NCBI GenBank assembly: GCA_946575275.1
Contig: CAMNZV010000053.1
Span: 1 to 8,830, forward strand
Source: an uncultured Clostridium sp.
GTDB lineage: Bacteria > Bacillota > Clostridia > Clostridiales > Clostridiaceae
Length of the DNA: 8,830 nucleotides
Direction: 5' to 3'
In this document: in pieces, positions 1-8,584 of the stretch
How the letters are laid out: each line of letters begins with the position of its first letter
Position numbering within the stretch: position 1 is the first letter of the stretch
Translations under genes and position numbers: made by a program
Notes under the pieces: model-generated
Seen by the model: the letters and a program-made list of their open reading frames with translations, nothing else
What the model was told of the DNA's origin: nothing
Databases searched by the model: none

Positions 1-639
1 AAATCACAGATAAAAGATAATACTTTAAGTCAAGTTAATGAACTTAGAAACAAAGATTACTACAGCAAAGCACTAAATTTATTAGATAGTTATAAAAGTA
101 TCATTGGTGAAGATACAGAAATTAAAGAATTAATAACAGAAATCCAAAATGAAAAATCAAACTTTTTAAACAACCGTGAAAATGACTCTGTACTTACATC
201 TACAAATATAATAAACAAAATAACTGCAAATAATATAAACTCACTTTCAATAGATAGTCTTACAAGCTATATATTATATGTAGATATAACTATGCAAAAA
301 ACCTTCATTTACAAAGGTACTAAAAATAATTGGTCACTACTTAAAACAATTAATTGTTCAACAGGTATTAAAGGTGAAGAAACTCCCTCTGGAATATTTA
401 CAGTTCAAGAAAAGGGTGATTGGTTCTTTTCCGATAAATATAATCAAGGGGGAAAGTATTGGGTTCAATTTACTGGAGATTACCTATTCCACTCCCTACC
501 ATTTGCAAAAGACAAAGAAACAATAGTTGATTATACCCTTGGTGAGCCGGCATCTCATGGATGTATTAGGCTTTTAGAAAATGATTCAAAATGGATTTAC
601 GATAATATTCCAAGAAGCAGCAAGGTTATAATAAAATAA
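1..639 (+). CDS. L,D-transpeptidase (YkuD domain) protein, 5' end outside the window
   Basis: The frame is open from base 1, so the gene starts upstream; 212 codons plus TAA are visible. Fragment residues 1 to about 60 are charged and helical (a stretch around YYSKALNLLDSYK looks TPR-like, but this is weak). A Ser/Thr/Asn-rich linker follows, then a YkuD catalytic domain from about residue 90 (YILYVDI, the first beta strand) to the C-terminus. Family hallmarks are visible: the conserved His in LFHSLPF (H164) and the SHGCIR motif with nucleophile C188. YkuD enzymes attack the L,D bond of a tetrapeptide stem and make 3-3 cross-links in peptidoglycan, or attach other amines. They act outside the membrane, so a signal peptide or membrane anchor is expected upstream but cannot be seen. 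The ATG at 292 should not be used as the start: it lies inside the first strand and would remove YILYVDI. No terminator is evident after the stop. The family call is firm; the exact substrate is unknown. Confidence 0.9.
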   Translation, partial: KSQIKDNTLSQVNELRNKDYYSKALNLLDSYKSIIGEDTEIKELITEIQNEKSNFLNNRENDSVLTSTNIINKITANNINSLSIDSLTSYILYVDITMQKTFIYKGTKNNWSLLKTINCSTGIKGEETPSGIFTVQEKGDWFFSDKYNQGGKYWVQFTGDYLFHSLPFAKDKETIVDYTLGEPASHGCIRLLENDSKWIYDNIPRSSKVIIK

Positions 640-647
640 ACTCCTTA

Positions 648-656
648 TGTTATAAT
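648..656 (+). promoter_or_regulatory. Extended -10 promoter for the PK_C-like gene
   Basis: TGTTATAAT is a TGn extended -10 element followed by a perfect TATAAT (651-656). No good -35 hexamer lies 16-18 bp upstream, which extended -10 promoters often tolerate. Transcription would start near 663, giving a leader of about 27 nt that contains the AAGGAG site. Confidence 0.5.
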
Positions 657-674
657 GAGATTATTACTATTATT

Positions 675-680
675 AAGGAG
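675..680 (+). promoter_or_regulatory. Ribosome-binding site fixing the TTG start at 690
   Basis: AAGGAG sits 9 nt before TTG at 690. No in-frame ATG with a comparable site is nearby, so the TTG start is well supported. Confidence 0.8.
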
Positions 681-689
681 TGGATATTT

Positions 690-1244
690 TTGTCTATATA
701 TTTTGATAAACCCGGAAAACAAAATACTAATGAAACTATTACCTTAGCCATTAAAACAGCAAATGAAAGGGGTATTAAACACATTGTTGTAGCTACAACT
801 ACTGGTGAAACACTTAGTTATTTTTATGATTTAAATAACCTAAATATAATAGCAGTATCCCATGCATATGGATTTAAAGCACCAGGTACATGTGATTTAC
901 CTGACGAAAAAAGAAAAGAAATAGAAGAAAAGGGTATAAAAGTACTATCTACAACCCATGTATTAAGTGGTGCTGAAAGACAATTTTCAAAAAAATTTGG
1001 TGGTGTTTATCCTGTAGAAATAGCTGCAAATACTTTAAGAATGTTTGGTCAAGGCACAAAGGTTGCTGTTGAAATTGCAGTAATGGCACTAGATAGTGGT
1101 CTTATCCCATATAATGAACCTATAATCTCAATAGGTGGCTCAGGTTATGGTGCAGATACTGCCCTAATACTAAGACCATCCCATGGTAGTTCAATATTAG
1201 ATACTAAAATAGATGAAATAATAGCTAAGCCCCATTTATCTTAA
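690..1244 (+). CDS. Stand-alone pyruvate kinase C-terminal (PK_C)-like protein, function unknown
   Basis: A 184-residue protein with a TTG start placed by the strong AAGGAG site 9 nt upstream. It resembles the pyruvate kinase alpha/beta (C-terminal, PK_C) domain as found in a conserved family of stand-alone proteins of this size in clostridia and archaea (COG1751 from memory). Supporting features are NETITLAIKTANERGI near the N-terminus, the strand-turn HIVVATTTGET (residues 31-41), and a glycine-rich strand-loop ISIGGSGYGADTALIL (about 146-161). In full-length pyruvate kinase the PK_C domain binds allosteric effectors. The catalytic barrel is absent, so pyruvate kinase activity is not expected. 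There is no signal peptide or membrane segment, so it is probably cytosolic. It has its own extended -10 promoter and ends at a terminator shared with addA, so it is probably transcribed alone, perhaps with some readthrough from the transpeptidase gene. Family assignment is fairly sure; function is unknown. Confidence 0.8.
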   Translation: MSIYFDKPGKQNTNETITLAIKTANERGIKHIVVATTTGETLSYFYDLNNLNIIAVSHAYGFKAPGTCDLPDEKRKEIEEKGIKVLSTTHVLSGAERQFSKKFGGVYPVEIAANTLRMFGQGTKVAVEIAVMALDSGLIPYNEPIISIGGSGYGADTALILRPSHGSSILDTKIDEIIAKPHLS

Positions 1245-1250
1245 TAAACA

Positions 1251-1291
1251 AAAAAATCCAAGTCCACACATTTTGTGTCTTGGATTTTTTT
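1251..1291. terminator. Bidirectional terminator between the PK_C-like gene and addA
   Basis: AAAAAATCCAAG (1251-1262) pairs perfectly with CTTGGATTTTTT (1279-1290). An inner ACACA/TGTGT helix has a 3-nt loop, with TCC bulged on the left side. Because both ends are A-rich or T-rich, the hairpin ends in a U-tract in either direction. It starts 6 nt after the stop of the + strand gene and 3 nt after the addA stop (1294-1296), so it serves both convergent genes. Confidence 0.92.
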
Positions 1292-1293
1292 AT

Positions 1294-4200
1294 CTATATC
1301 ATAACTTCTAAATCTATATTAAATAAGTATAAATAACTTTTAGTAACCTTTAATTCAGTAATCTTTTCTAATGCCTCCCTGTAGTATTTTATTTGAATTT
1401 TATATTTATCCACAACTTCTTGAACATTAGTCTCCTTAACATAATCAGTTTTATAATCTAATAAAATAACTTTATTATCTTCTACAAAAAAACAATCTAT
1501 TACTCCCTGAATTCTCACCTTATCTGTATCCCTTACTAAGGTTACATTACTTTCAATATTGATTGGATCAATTTCTGTGTAAAAAGGTAATTCACGATAT
1601 ATTTCATTTCCTAATTTATAGGCATTTAATAATCTAGTTCCTAATTTACTATTAAAAAATTTCAATATCTTATCTTTATTTATTACCTTATATTCCTCTT
1701 CACTTATTAAATAATTATCTATAAAGGCTCTTAATTGTTCTTCAATTTCTGATATATTATTAACCTTATCCAAATTCAGCTTTTGCATTACAAAATGCAT
1801 AGCTGTTCCTCTTTCAGATGAAGATAGCCCCTTTTCACTTTGCATAAACTTTGGCTTTTCTATTGTTCTAGTTTTAAATAAATCACTATCATCTTCATAA
1901 TTCTTTCTTTTTAAATCTGAAACAGAATAATTACTTCTTATTTTACTAAACTCCTCATATTTGTACTTATATGAAAGCCTTCTATCTATTTCATCATAAA
2001 TATCTTTATATTTACTTTCTATTAATAAATCCTTTTCTTTAAACTTATCCACAACTTCTTTTGTTTTATCCACAAATAAATCTTTTTTTTCGTATTTTTT
2101 GATTTTCCATGTGGATAAATCATCTATAATGTGAATATCATTTATACCAATAATATTTCTTATTTCTTCACCATCTTTATGTTTACATAATGCCATTCCA
2201 ATCCAATCCAAATATGATTTTCCTTTAAGTACTTCAGATGGAATAATAATTTTCTCATCAAGGGCAGCCGCATTTACACACTTTTTTGCCCATTTTTCAA
2301 TATCTGAAGTTGCCCCTGTAATAATTAACTTTTCCTTTGCCCTTGTAAATGCAACGTATAAAATTCGCATTTCTTCAGATAAAGTTTCAAGTTTAATTCT
2401 TTGTTTTATTGCTTCCTTTGGCAAAGTGCTAAAACTAATTCTTTTATCTAAATCAACGAAATCTGGTCCTATTCCAATATCATCATGGTAAAGTAAATTT
2501 TTATTTAAATCCATTAAGTTAAATTGTTTTCCTGTTCCACATAAAAATACTATTGGAAATTCTAATCCCTTACTTTTATGAATACTCATTATCCTAACAA
2601 CATCTTCATTTTCTCCAAGAATCTTTGCACTTCCCATATCACCTGATGATTTTCTAAACTTATTAATAAAATTTACAAAATTAAAAAGTCCCTTAAAGCT
2701 AGTTTTTTCATATTGCCTAGCTCTTTCAAATAAAACCTTTAAATTTGCCTGCCTTAATACACCATTTGGCATAGCTCCTACATATCCATAATATGCTGTA
2801 TCCATATATAAGAACCATAAAAATTCATCTATAGGGGTATATACAGCTTTCTCTCTCCATTGATTTAATTTATTTATAAAATCTAAACACTTTTCACCAA
2901 GTAAATCATTATTTTTAGATATAATCTCAATATTTTCATAGAAGTAATTTTCCTTATTTACCAACCTTATATCTGCCATTTCATTAGCTGAAAAGTTCAT
3001 TATAGGAGATTTTAACAAAGATAGTAATGGGACATCTTGCATTGGATTATCAATTACCTTTAAAAGAGACATTATAGTTCTAATTTCAATAGATTCAAAA
3101 TAACCCGTTGAAGTATCTGCATATATAGGGACTCCACTTGTACCAATCTCCTCTAAAAATGTCTCAGACCAATTTTTAGTTGCCCTAAGTAATATAACAA
3201 TATCCTTATACTTAACTTTTCTATATTCCTTAGTATTTTTATCAAAAACCATATAAGCATTTCCATTTTTATCTTCAGACATTATTTCCTTTATTCTATT
3301 TGCAACAAGTCTTGCCTCTAAAGTAACTGAATCTACATCTTCCTCTTCATTTATATCATCATCACCCTTGTATTCCTTATTTATAACATGTAATTCTACA
3401 TCTCCACCTACTATAGCCTTTTCATTATTAACCTTTTCAAAAACTGCCCCTAAATTTAATGCCTCTTCATCTGTATACTCTAATTCACCAACTGTTGTTG
3501 ACATAACCTCTTTAAATATATAATTAACTCCATTTATTACTTCTTCTCTGCTTCTAAAATTCTTAAATAATTGTATCTTTCTTTCTTTTCCATTACTACT
3601 TGAATAAGTGTTGTATTTATCTAAAAATAATTCTGGTTTAGCCTGTCTAAATCTATATATACTTTGCTTTACATCCCCAACCATAAATACATTAGGATCT
3701 TCACTATTTTTTCTTGAAACTAAATCAATTATAGCCTCTTGTACATTATTAGAATCTTGATATTCATCTATTAAAACTTCATCAAAATATTCCTTTAGTT
3801 CATTAGATACATTAGAATTTTCACTTGTTAATATATTAAGACAAAAGTGTTCTAGGTCATTAAAATCAACAACCCCCTTTTCCTTTTTAGCCTTTTGAAA
3901 CCTGTCTATAAATTCTATAACTAAATTAGAAAGCTCCCTGCAATATGGATATACTTGTTTTACAGACTCTAACATAACTGATGGTTCCATAGAAAATACA
4001 TCTTCATTTAATTTACCTATTTTCTTTTTAACATCATCCCTAATTAATTTTACTCTTTCTTGAACATCCAAATCTGAAACATTAGCTTTTTTAACTGTTT
4101 TTAGTTTTGTAAAAGAAATATTTTTAAGACATGTATATATTTCTTCTATAGGTTTATTAATATTTTCAATAATACTATCTATTGATGCCTTATCATAATT

Positions 4201-4956
4201 AAAATTCTCTATATATGGTTCAAGTCCATCTGTTTCCTTGCATAGCTCTATTGCTTTATTTACCATGCTTAATAGTCCTTCAACCTGAATTTTAATATTA
4301 TCCTTTAATACTTTTACCCATATACTTTTATTTAAATCCTCAAATGTATCAATATTAAAATCCTCACTTTTTTCAGTTAACCACTTTTTTGGCCATGGTC
4401 CACTCATTGAAAATCTATATAAATCCAAAACAATATCCTTTAATTTTTCATCATTTTTTGAACCACTATAGGCATCTACTAAATTTAAAAACAATTCATT
4501 AGAGTCATCATATTTATCTTCAAATAGATTTTCCAATATTTCAAGTTTTAATAAAACCCCTTCTGTATCATCTAAAATTCTAAAGGAAGGATCTAAATCT
4601 ATAACGCTAAAATTATTCTTTATTATGTCCAAGCAAAAAGAGTGCATAGTTGTAATGTTAGCCCTACCTAAAAGTGTTAATTGCTTTTGAAGATTTTTAG
4701 AATTAGGATTTTCTTCTAATGCCTTTGTTATTGCTCCTGCAATTCTTTCCCTCATTTCTGCAGCTGCTGCACTTGTAAATGTAACTACTAATAGTTTATC
4801 TATATCCACTGGATTATCCTCATTAGTTATAATTCTAATAATTCTTTCAACTAATACTGCCGTTTTTCCAGAACCAGCTGCAGCTGCTATTAATAAGTTA
4901 CATTTTCTAGTTTCAATGGAGCTTAGTTGCTCCTTTGTCCATTTAGTTTCCCCCAT
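1294..4956 (-). CDS. addA: AddA, helicase-nuclease subunit A of the AddAB recombination complex
   Basis: A 1220-residue UvrD-like SF1A helicase fused to a RecB-type nuclease, close to the usual AddA length of about 1,230. In order: Q motif (Q10), Walker [10 protein letters not shown] (24-32), motif Ia [10 protein letters not shown] (59-68), Walker B-type DEYQDS (397-402), motif [15 protein letters not shown] (427-438), motif [12 protein letters not shown] (790-800), and motif [12 protein letters not shown] with R872. The C-terminal nuclease has H1054 (RGTAMHF), D1154 (GVIDC), and D1167/K1169 in DYKTD. The full catalytic set for 3'-5' translocation and nuclease activity is therefore present. 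With AddB it unwinds and digests DNA ends until a Chi sequence, then leaves a 3' tail for RecA. The ATG overlaps the end of addB by 14 bp, with GAGGTG 7 nt upstream, so translation is probably coupled. The stop is TAG, 3 nt before a terminator. An unusual cluster of DnaA-box sequences lies inside at 2045-2138. Identification is secure. Confidence 0.98.
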   Translation of the reverse strand: MGETKWTKEQLSSIETRKCNLLIAAAAGSGKTAVLVERIIRIITNEDNPVDIDKLLVVTFTSAAAAEMRERIAGAITKALEENPNSKNLQKQLTLLGRANITTMHSFCLDIIKNNFSVIDLDPSFRILDDTEGVLLKLEILENLFEDKYDDSNELFLNLVDAYSGSKNDEKLKDIVLDLYRFSMSGPWPKKWLTEKSEDFNIDTFEDLNKSIWVKVLKDNIKIQVEGLLSMVNKAIELCKETDGLEPYIENFNYDKASIDSIIENINKPIEEIYTCLKNISFTKLKTVKKANVSDLDVQERVKLIRDDVKKKIGKLNEDVFSMEPSVMLESVKQVYPYCRELSNLVIEFIDRFQKAKKEKGVVDFNDLEHFCLNILTSENSNVSNELKEYFDEVLIDEYQDSNNVQEAIIDLVSRKNSEDPNVFMVGDVKQSIYRFRQAKPELFLDKYNTYSSSNGKERKIQLFKNFRSREEVINGVNYIFKEVMSTTVGELEYTDEEALNLGAVFEKVNNEKAIVGGDVELHVINKEYKGDDDINEEEDVDSVTLEARLVANRIKEIMSEDKNGNAYMVFDKNTKEYRKVKYKDIVILLRATKNWSETFLEEIGTSGVPIYADTSTGYFESIEIRTIMSLLKVIDNPMQDVPLLSLLKSPIMNFSANEMADIRLVNKENYFYENIEIISKNNDLLGEKCLDFINKLNQWREKAVYTPIDEFLWFLYMDTAYYGYVGAMPNGVLRQANLKVLFERARQYEKTSFKGLFNFVNFINKFRKSSGDMGSAKILGENEDVVRIMSIHKSKGLEFPIVFLCGTGKQFNLMDLNKNLLYHDDIGIGPDFVDLDKRISFSTLPKEAIKQRIKLETLSEEMRILYVAFTRAKEKLIITGATSDIEKWAKKCVNAAALDEKIIIPSEVLKGKSYLDWIGMALCKHKDGEEIRNIIGINDIHIIDDLSTWKIKKYEKKDLFVDKTKEVVDKFKEKDLLIESKYKDIYDEIDRRLSYKYKYEEFSKIRSNYSVSDLKRKNYEDDSDLFKTRTIEKPKFMQSEKGLSSSERGTAMHFVMQKLNLDKVNNISEIEEQLRAFIDNYLISEEEYKVINKDKILKFFNSKLGTRLLNAYKLGNEIYRELPFYTEIDPINIESNVTLVRDTDKVRIQGVIDCFFVEDNKVILLDYKTDYVKETNVQEVVDKYKIQIKYYREALEKITELKVTKSYLYLFNIDLEVMI
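1406..1414 (+). other. Isolated exact DnaA-box sequence inside addA
   Basis: TTATCCACA, the consensus DnaA box, occurs here in the codons for V-D-K near the AddA C-terminus. It is about 640 bp from the cluster at 2045-2138. Alone it may be chance; its interest is the total of four exact copies in one gene. Confidence 0.35.
2045..2138. other. Cluster of DnaA-box sequences within addA, possible DnaA-binding site
   Basis: Three exact copies of the consensus DnaA box are present: TTATCCACA at 2045-2053 and 2066-2074 on the + strand, and its reverse complement TGTGGATAA at 2110-2118. A fourth, weaker box, TGTGAATAT at 2130-2138, has one mismatch to TTATNCACA. Start-to-start spacings are 21, 44 and 20 bp. 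Two boxes therefore point inward from the left and two from the right, each pair about two helical turns apart, around a dyad centre near 2092. The 35 bp between the inner boxes are T-rich (runs of 8 and 6 T). The 9-mers are read in different ways in the protein: VDK twice on the left, LST in the inverted copy. They are therefore not just a protein repeat. The sequences are certain; DnaA binding and a titration role are inferred. Confidence 0.5.
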
Positions 4957-7900
4957 TAATATTCACCTCATTAATCCTTTCTCTCATACCATTCCAAATT
5001 TCTTCATCACTTCTTTTAAACATAATATTATAATTGTTTTCTTTTATACTAGAATCAAATTGACAAATTGATGAATAATCACAATATTCACAAGAAACCT
5101 TTTTTTCATTTTTTATTGGTGCTATTTTTATTACACCGCTTAACATTTCTTCACATAAATCAATCATTTTTTTATTAACGTACTCTCTAAGTAAATCAAA
5201 TTGTTCCTCTGTTATTACAGCACTTGTTTTTGAAAAATCTCCATCTTTCTTAAATGAAGCTGGTATAACTAAAGAATATGTTACCATATCATTATCCATT
5301 GCACGAACAAGTTCTGCATCCCTTAAAAGTAAACCATTCATTTTCAATTTATCTAAAACTTCCTTTTTTATTTCCTCATCTTCAAGTACTGTTTTACTTT
5401 TAATTATAGGATCATCAATTTTAAAATACAAAATTGCACCTGGCATGGCTTGTTTTTTTAATATAGTTTCAGAATTTCTAAGTATAGCATCTAAATATAC
5501 TAATAGTTGTATTTGAAGTCCATAATATAATTCATTTAAATCAAATTTCTTTGCTCCTGATTTGTAATCAATAATTCTAATATAAGTATTATCATTTAAA
5601 TCTAATGTATCAATTCTATCTATTCTACCTGTTAAATAAACATCATCTCCTGATGGTATGCTTAATTTTATAGGATCACCATCACTATAGTTTCCAAAAA
5701 CAAATTCATTACTAAAAATTTCAAATTGTCCTTTTCTCATTTGTTCTGAAATAATAGAAACTGATTTTGTAATTATTCTTTTGAACCTATCAGTAAAATA
5801 ATTATACTTTTTACTACTATTTAGTATTGAACTTGTATCATCCTTAAGCTTTGTACTTATTAATTCAGATATAATATTCCTACATCTTTCCGTATTTAAT
5901 TCTGACCAAGATATTTTTTCTCGCCTAATTTTATTTGTAAATTCATCTAATATTTCATGCATAAAGGATCCTATATCTGGTGCTGAAAATTCATATATCT
6001 TTCTATCCTTTGCCTTTAAACCATATTTAACATAATATGAAAATGGGCAATTTGCATATTGTTCTAATCTTGACACACTAAATATTAATTTATCTGAATC
6101 ATTACTATAAAGCTTTCTTACCTTTTCCCTTGGAACTGCTTCAGATTCATTATTATATTTTAATCCTGCTAATATATGGGCTGTTTTATTACTTAACTTA
6201 TAATTATTTTCATACCATACATAAACCTCATTCCAATATTCTTCTGTTTCTTCATTATCCATATTTCTTCTTAGTGCTAATATCATTTCATTAAATGTTG
6301 GTACTTTTGCAGTTACTTTACTAAATTTATCATCCTTAATGCCAATATTGTTTATTGAACTTTCCTCGATTAGTTTTGGAAATACCCTTTTTATTCTTGG
6401 TATCATTATTGATGGTCTTAAGGATTTACCATCAAAATCTGCCATTTTATAAGTAATAAACAATAGTTTACTAGATAAAGTTAAAGCAGTATAAACCATA
6501 AATTGTTCTTCAAATACCTTTATTTTATTTGTAGATGCAAGTTCCATTCCCATTTCCTTTAGTATTTCTCTGTCCCTATCGCTTATTATACCTTCTTCCT
6601 TGCTTATAGATGGCAAAACTCCATCATTAACTGACAAAACAAATAATGCCTTAACATTTCTACCCTTTATTCTTGAAATATCTCCTATATTAACCTGATC
6701 TAAAGCTACAGGAATAACACCTATTTGTTTACCTTCAAAACCTCCATTTAATATCTTTAGAAATTCATATAATTCTACCTGTTCATCCCCTATTATTGAA
6801 ACTGCTTGATCTAATATTTCATTAACTATTGAAGGTATTTGCTCATATTCCTTTACTTTATCCTGAATTTTATTTTCCTCAAAATAATTTATCCAATTGT
6901 TTATTGTATTAAATACATCTAACTTCAATAAAAACTCATAAATTGCAGTACATATTTCCCTTATTGTTTTATTACCAGTTATTTTATTATGGAAAGTAAT
7001 TAAAGGCTCTAAAACCCTCTTCATTATCTTTATATTGTCATCTTCATCCTCTTCTTTAAGTTCTCCAGTCCACTTGTATCCTTTAATTCCATTTGCTAAA
7101 ACATAGTTTTCTAAAGCATCTATTTCCTTTATACTAATTCCAGTTAATCCACTTTTTAAATATTTAAAAACACTTTCATAGGACCAATTCTTTATTGATA
7201 TTTCAATAGATGATAAAATAAGTACAACTAATGGATTGCTAAGTATATCTATCTTTTTATCTAAGAAAAATGGAATATTATATTCATTTAGAACAATAGC
7301 TATAACTTTTTCATATTCTTCTATATTTCTACAAACAACAGAAATATCTTTGTATCTATAATTCTTATCTCTAACTAATGATAATATTTCCTTTGCTACA
7401 TACTCCATTTCATCATAAGCATTATTAGCCTTATATATTCTAATATCCTCATTTTCATCTGAATATCCATGATTATTAAAGGTAAATAAACTTTTTTCTA
7501 AATAAGAAAGCTCCTTGCTATTTACAAACCTATTATCCTTATTTTTATTTAAATTAATTGGTTCTAAATAAGTAATGTTTTCCTGCTTAATTATATCTAA
7601 AATTCGTTTTTCAGTATTTTTTGTTACGTCAAAAATATCAGTAACCTGATTTACTTTTCCTTCTGTTAATGTGTCCATGCATAATGAAATATTTACCCTT
7701 CTACACCTTTTAGCTAATAATCTAACTATATTAAGTTGCTGGGGAGTAAATGTTGTAAATTCATCTAAATATATTTCAGCATCATCATATAAAGTACAAT
7801 CTTCTAATAATTTTGATAATATGGTTAATTCATCATCTCCATCTATTAAGCTTTTATCTAGTCCACTATTAAATTTATTAAAAATTAAAAATAAATCCTG

Positions 7901-8365
7901 TAGCTTATTTACAAGCTCATTATTATCTATATTATCCTTAATATCATCAAATAAACTTGAAGTAATATTATACTTTTTAAATTCAGTAATAGATTTAGAT
8001 ATAATATCTGAAAAACCCTTTTCCTTATAAATTCTATTAAAATATACTAATTCATCTTTACTTTGTTCTAAAACCTTGTATATAAGCATATTTCTTCCCG
8101 AATCAGAAATCTTATCTTTAGTTCTTCCGCCACATTCCTCAAATACCCTATGGGCCATTCTTTTAAAACTAATAACCTGACACCTTAATAATGATTTTTC
8201 TCCAATTGTATCAAGCATCATCTTTTCTCTTTGGAATGTATATTGTTCAGGAACAATATATATTAACTTATTATTATCCCCATTATTTAATCTTTCTTTT
8301 ATATCATTAATACAAAATGTGCTTTTTCCACTTCCTGATACTCCATAAATAAATCTAACTCCCAA
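4943..8365 (-). CDS. addB: AddB, helicase-nuclease subunit B with an iron-sulfur nuclease domain
   Basis: A protein of 1140 residues from the TTG at 8365, similar to other AddB proteins. This start is chosen because AAAGGAG lies 8 nt upstream and it gives [15 protein letters not shown], placing the Walker A lysine at K14. The frame continues upstream to a TTG at 8434, but that stretch is the promoter. Visible features are Walker A GVSGSGKS (8-15), a degenerate motif II DEF (201-203), and a C-terminal RecB-type nuclease with H803 (GSFMHEI), D916 (GRIDRID) and D933/K935 (DYKSG). The four iron-sulfur cysteines are C773, C1092, C1095 and C1101, matching the AddB pattern of one distant Cys plus C-x2-C-x5-C. 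In characterised AddAB, AddB recognises Chi, cuts the 5' strand and does not drive translocation. It is the first gene of the addB-addA operon, and its 3' end carries the addA ribosome-binding site. Identification is secure. Confidence 0.97.
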   Translation of the reverse strand: MGVRFIYGVSGSGKSTFCINDIKERLNNGDNNKLIYIVPEQYTFQREKMMLDTIGEKSLLRCQVISFKRMAHRVFEECGGRTKDKISDSGRNMLIYKVLEQSKDELVYFNRIYKEKGFSDIISKSITEFKKYNITSSLFDDIKDNIDNNELVNKLQDLFLIFNKFNSGLDKSLIDGDDELTILSKLLEDCTLYDDAEIYLDEFTTFTPQQLNIVRLLAKRCRRVNISLCMDTLTEGKVNQVTDIFDVTKNTEKRILDIIKQENITYLEPINLNKNKDNRFVNSKELSYLEKSLFTFNNHGYSDENEDIRIYKANNAYDEMEYVAKEILSLVRDKNYRYKDISVVCRNIEEYEKVIAIVLNEYNIPFFLDKKIDILSNPLVVLILSSIEISIKNWSYESVFKYLKSGLTGISIKEIDALENYVLANGIKGYKWTGELKEEDEDDNIKIMKRVLEPLITFHNKITGNKTIREICTAIYEFLLKLDVFNTINNWINYFEENKIQDKVKEYEQIPSIVNEILDQAVSIIGDEQVELYEFLKILNGGFEGKQIGVIPVALDQVNIGDISRIKGRNVKALFVLSVNDGVLPSISKEEGIISDRDREILKEMGMELASTNKIKVFEEQFMVYTALTLSSKLLFITYKMADFDGKSLRPSIMIPRIKRVFPKLIEESSINNIGIKDDKFSKVTAKVPTFNEMILALRRNMDNEETEEYWNEVYVWYENNYKLSNKTAHILAGLKYNNESEAVPREKVRKLYSNDSDKLIFSVSRLEQYANCPFSYYVKYGLKAKDRKIYEFSAPDIGSFMHEILDEFTNKIRREKISWSELNTERCRNIISELISTKLKDDTSSILNSSKKYNYFTDRFKRIITKSVSIISEQMRKGQFEIFSNEFVFGNYSDGDPIKLSIPSGDDVYLTGRIDRIDTLDLNDNTYIRIIDYKSGAKKFDLNELYYGLQIQLLVYLDAILRNSETILKKQAMPGAILYFKIDDPIIKSKTVLEDEEIKKEVLDKLKMNGLLLRDAELVRAMDNDMVTYSLVIPASFKKDGDFSKTSAVITEEQFDLLREYVNKKMIDLCEEMLSGVIKIAPIKNEKKVSCEYCDYSSICQFDSSIKENNYNIMFKRSDEEIWNGMRERINEVNINGGN
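4964..4969 (-). promoter_or_regulatory. addA ribosome-binding site inside the 3' end of addB
   Basis: GAGGTG on the - strand lies 7 nt before the addA ATG (4954-4956), within addB coding sequence. The addB stop (4943-4945) falls after the addA start, so ribosomes finishing addB can reinitiate on addA. Confidence 0.8.
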
Positions 8366-8373
8366 AATATTTT

Positions 8374-8380
8374 CTCCTTT
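8374..8380 (-). promoter_or_regulatory. addB ribosome-binding site that fixes the TTG start at 8365
   Basis: AAAGGAG on the - strand, 8 nt before TTG (8363-8365). It is the only good site near the addB N-terminus and places Walker A at the expected distance from the start. Confidence 0.88.
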
Positions 8381-8404
8381 TATCCTAAAACAATTCTTAT
8401 TATA

Positions 8405-8434
8405 ATTATACACTAAAAGTATTTTTTGATACAA
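8405..8434 (-). promoter_or_regulatory. Promoter of the addB-addA operon
   Basis: TTGTAT (8429-8434) acts as a modest -35 (TTG matches consensus), then an 18-bp spacer, then a perfect TATAAT -10 (8405-8410), all on the - strand. Transcription should begin near 8398, about 33 nt before the TTG start. No LexA-type operator (GAAC-n4-GTTC) is visible, so SOS control is not apparent. Confidence 0.65.
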
Positions 8435-8465
8435 AAAAACACCTAACTAAAAGTTAGATGTTTTT
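8433..8465 (-). terminator. Terminator of the tRNA-Ser operon
   Basis: Read on the - strand, ACATCTAACT pairs with AGTTAGGTGT around a 3-nt TTT loop, with one U-G wobble, flanked by A6 and a T-run. The wobble pairs only in the - strand RNA (a C-A mismatch in the + strand RNA), which agrees with use by the tRNA genes. It abuts the encoded CCA of tRNA-Ser(GCU), and its U-tract touches the -35 of the addB promoter. Confidence 0.88.
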
Positions 8466-8556
8466 TGGCGGAGGATCCGGGATTTGAACCCGGGCGCCAG
8501 TTACCCGACCTACGCCCTTAGCAGGGGCGCCTCTTCAGCCACTTGAGTAATCCTCC
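8466..8556 (-). tRNA. tRNA-Ser, anticodon GCU (reads AGC/AGU)
   Basis: A 91-nt class II tRNA with encoded CCA. The acceptor stem GGAGGAT pairs with ATCCTCC. The anticodon stem CGCCC/GGGCG holds loop CTGCTAA, giving anticodon GCT at 8520-8522. A long variable arm typical of tRNA-Ser follows, then a T-arm with GGTTCAAATCC. It closely resembles Bacillus tRNA-Ser(GCU). It lies 28 nt after tRNA-Ser(UGA) and is probably processed from the same transcript; a TATAAT in that gap lacks a -35. Confidence 0.97.
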
Positions 8557-8584
8557 ATGTGCCCTCTATATATAAATATTATAG

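Larger units (their letters stand above)
640..681 (+). promoter_or_regulatory. Inverted repeat that can pair with the ribosome-binding site of the next gene
   Basis: ACTCCTTA (640-647) is the exact reverse complement of TAAGGAGT (674-681), which contains the AAGGAG ribosome-binding site of the gene at 690. A second helix, ATAAT (652-656) with ATTAT (669-673), can stack inside it after a 4-nt bulge, leaving a loop of about 12 nt. In a transcript reading through from the upstream gene this hairpin would hide the ribosome-binding site. A transcript from the promoter at 648-656 would lack the left arm. The pairing is seen directly; the regulatory role is inferred. It is not a convincing terminator because no proper U-tract follows. 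Confidence 0.4.

Noticed and set aside
292..639. Separate 115-residue gene starting at ATG 292
   Set aside because: The same frame is open to base 1 and the ATG lies inside the YkuD domain, so it is an internal methionine.
640..681. Intrinsic terminator of the transpeptidase gene
   Set aside because: The stem is short and A+T-rich inside, the loop is large, and no U-tract directly follows. The overlap with the ribosome-binding site is the more striking property.
775..783. Additional weak DnaA box TTAAACACA in the PK_C-like gene
   Set aside because: It has one mismatch to TTATNCACA and stands alone; single-mismatch words are expected by chance in such A+T-rich DNA.
7671..8030. Open frame of 119 codons on the + strand inside addB
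   Set aside because: It is antisense to well-supported addB coding sequence, is rich in Ser, Asn and Leu as expected for reverse-strand reading of A+T-rich codons, and lacks a clear ribosome-binding site.
8366..8434. LexA/SOS operator upstream of addB
   Set aside because: I looked for GAAC-n4-GTTC-like palindromes on both strands and found none; GTTCGAAC-like words nearby belong to tRNA T-arms.
8578..8583. TATAAT between the two tRNA-Ser genes as a promoter for tRNA-Ser(GCU)
   Set aside because: The matching -35 position falls in the T-arm of the upstream tRNA and does not resemble TTGACA. Cotranscription from 8691-8720 explains the layout better.
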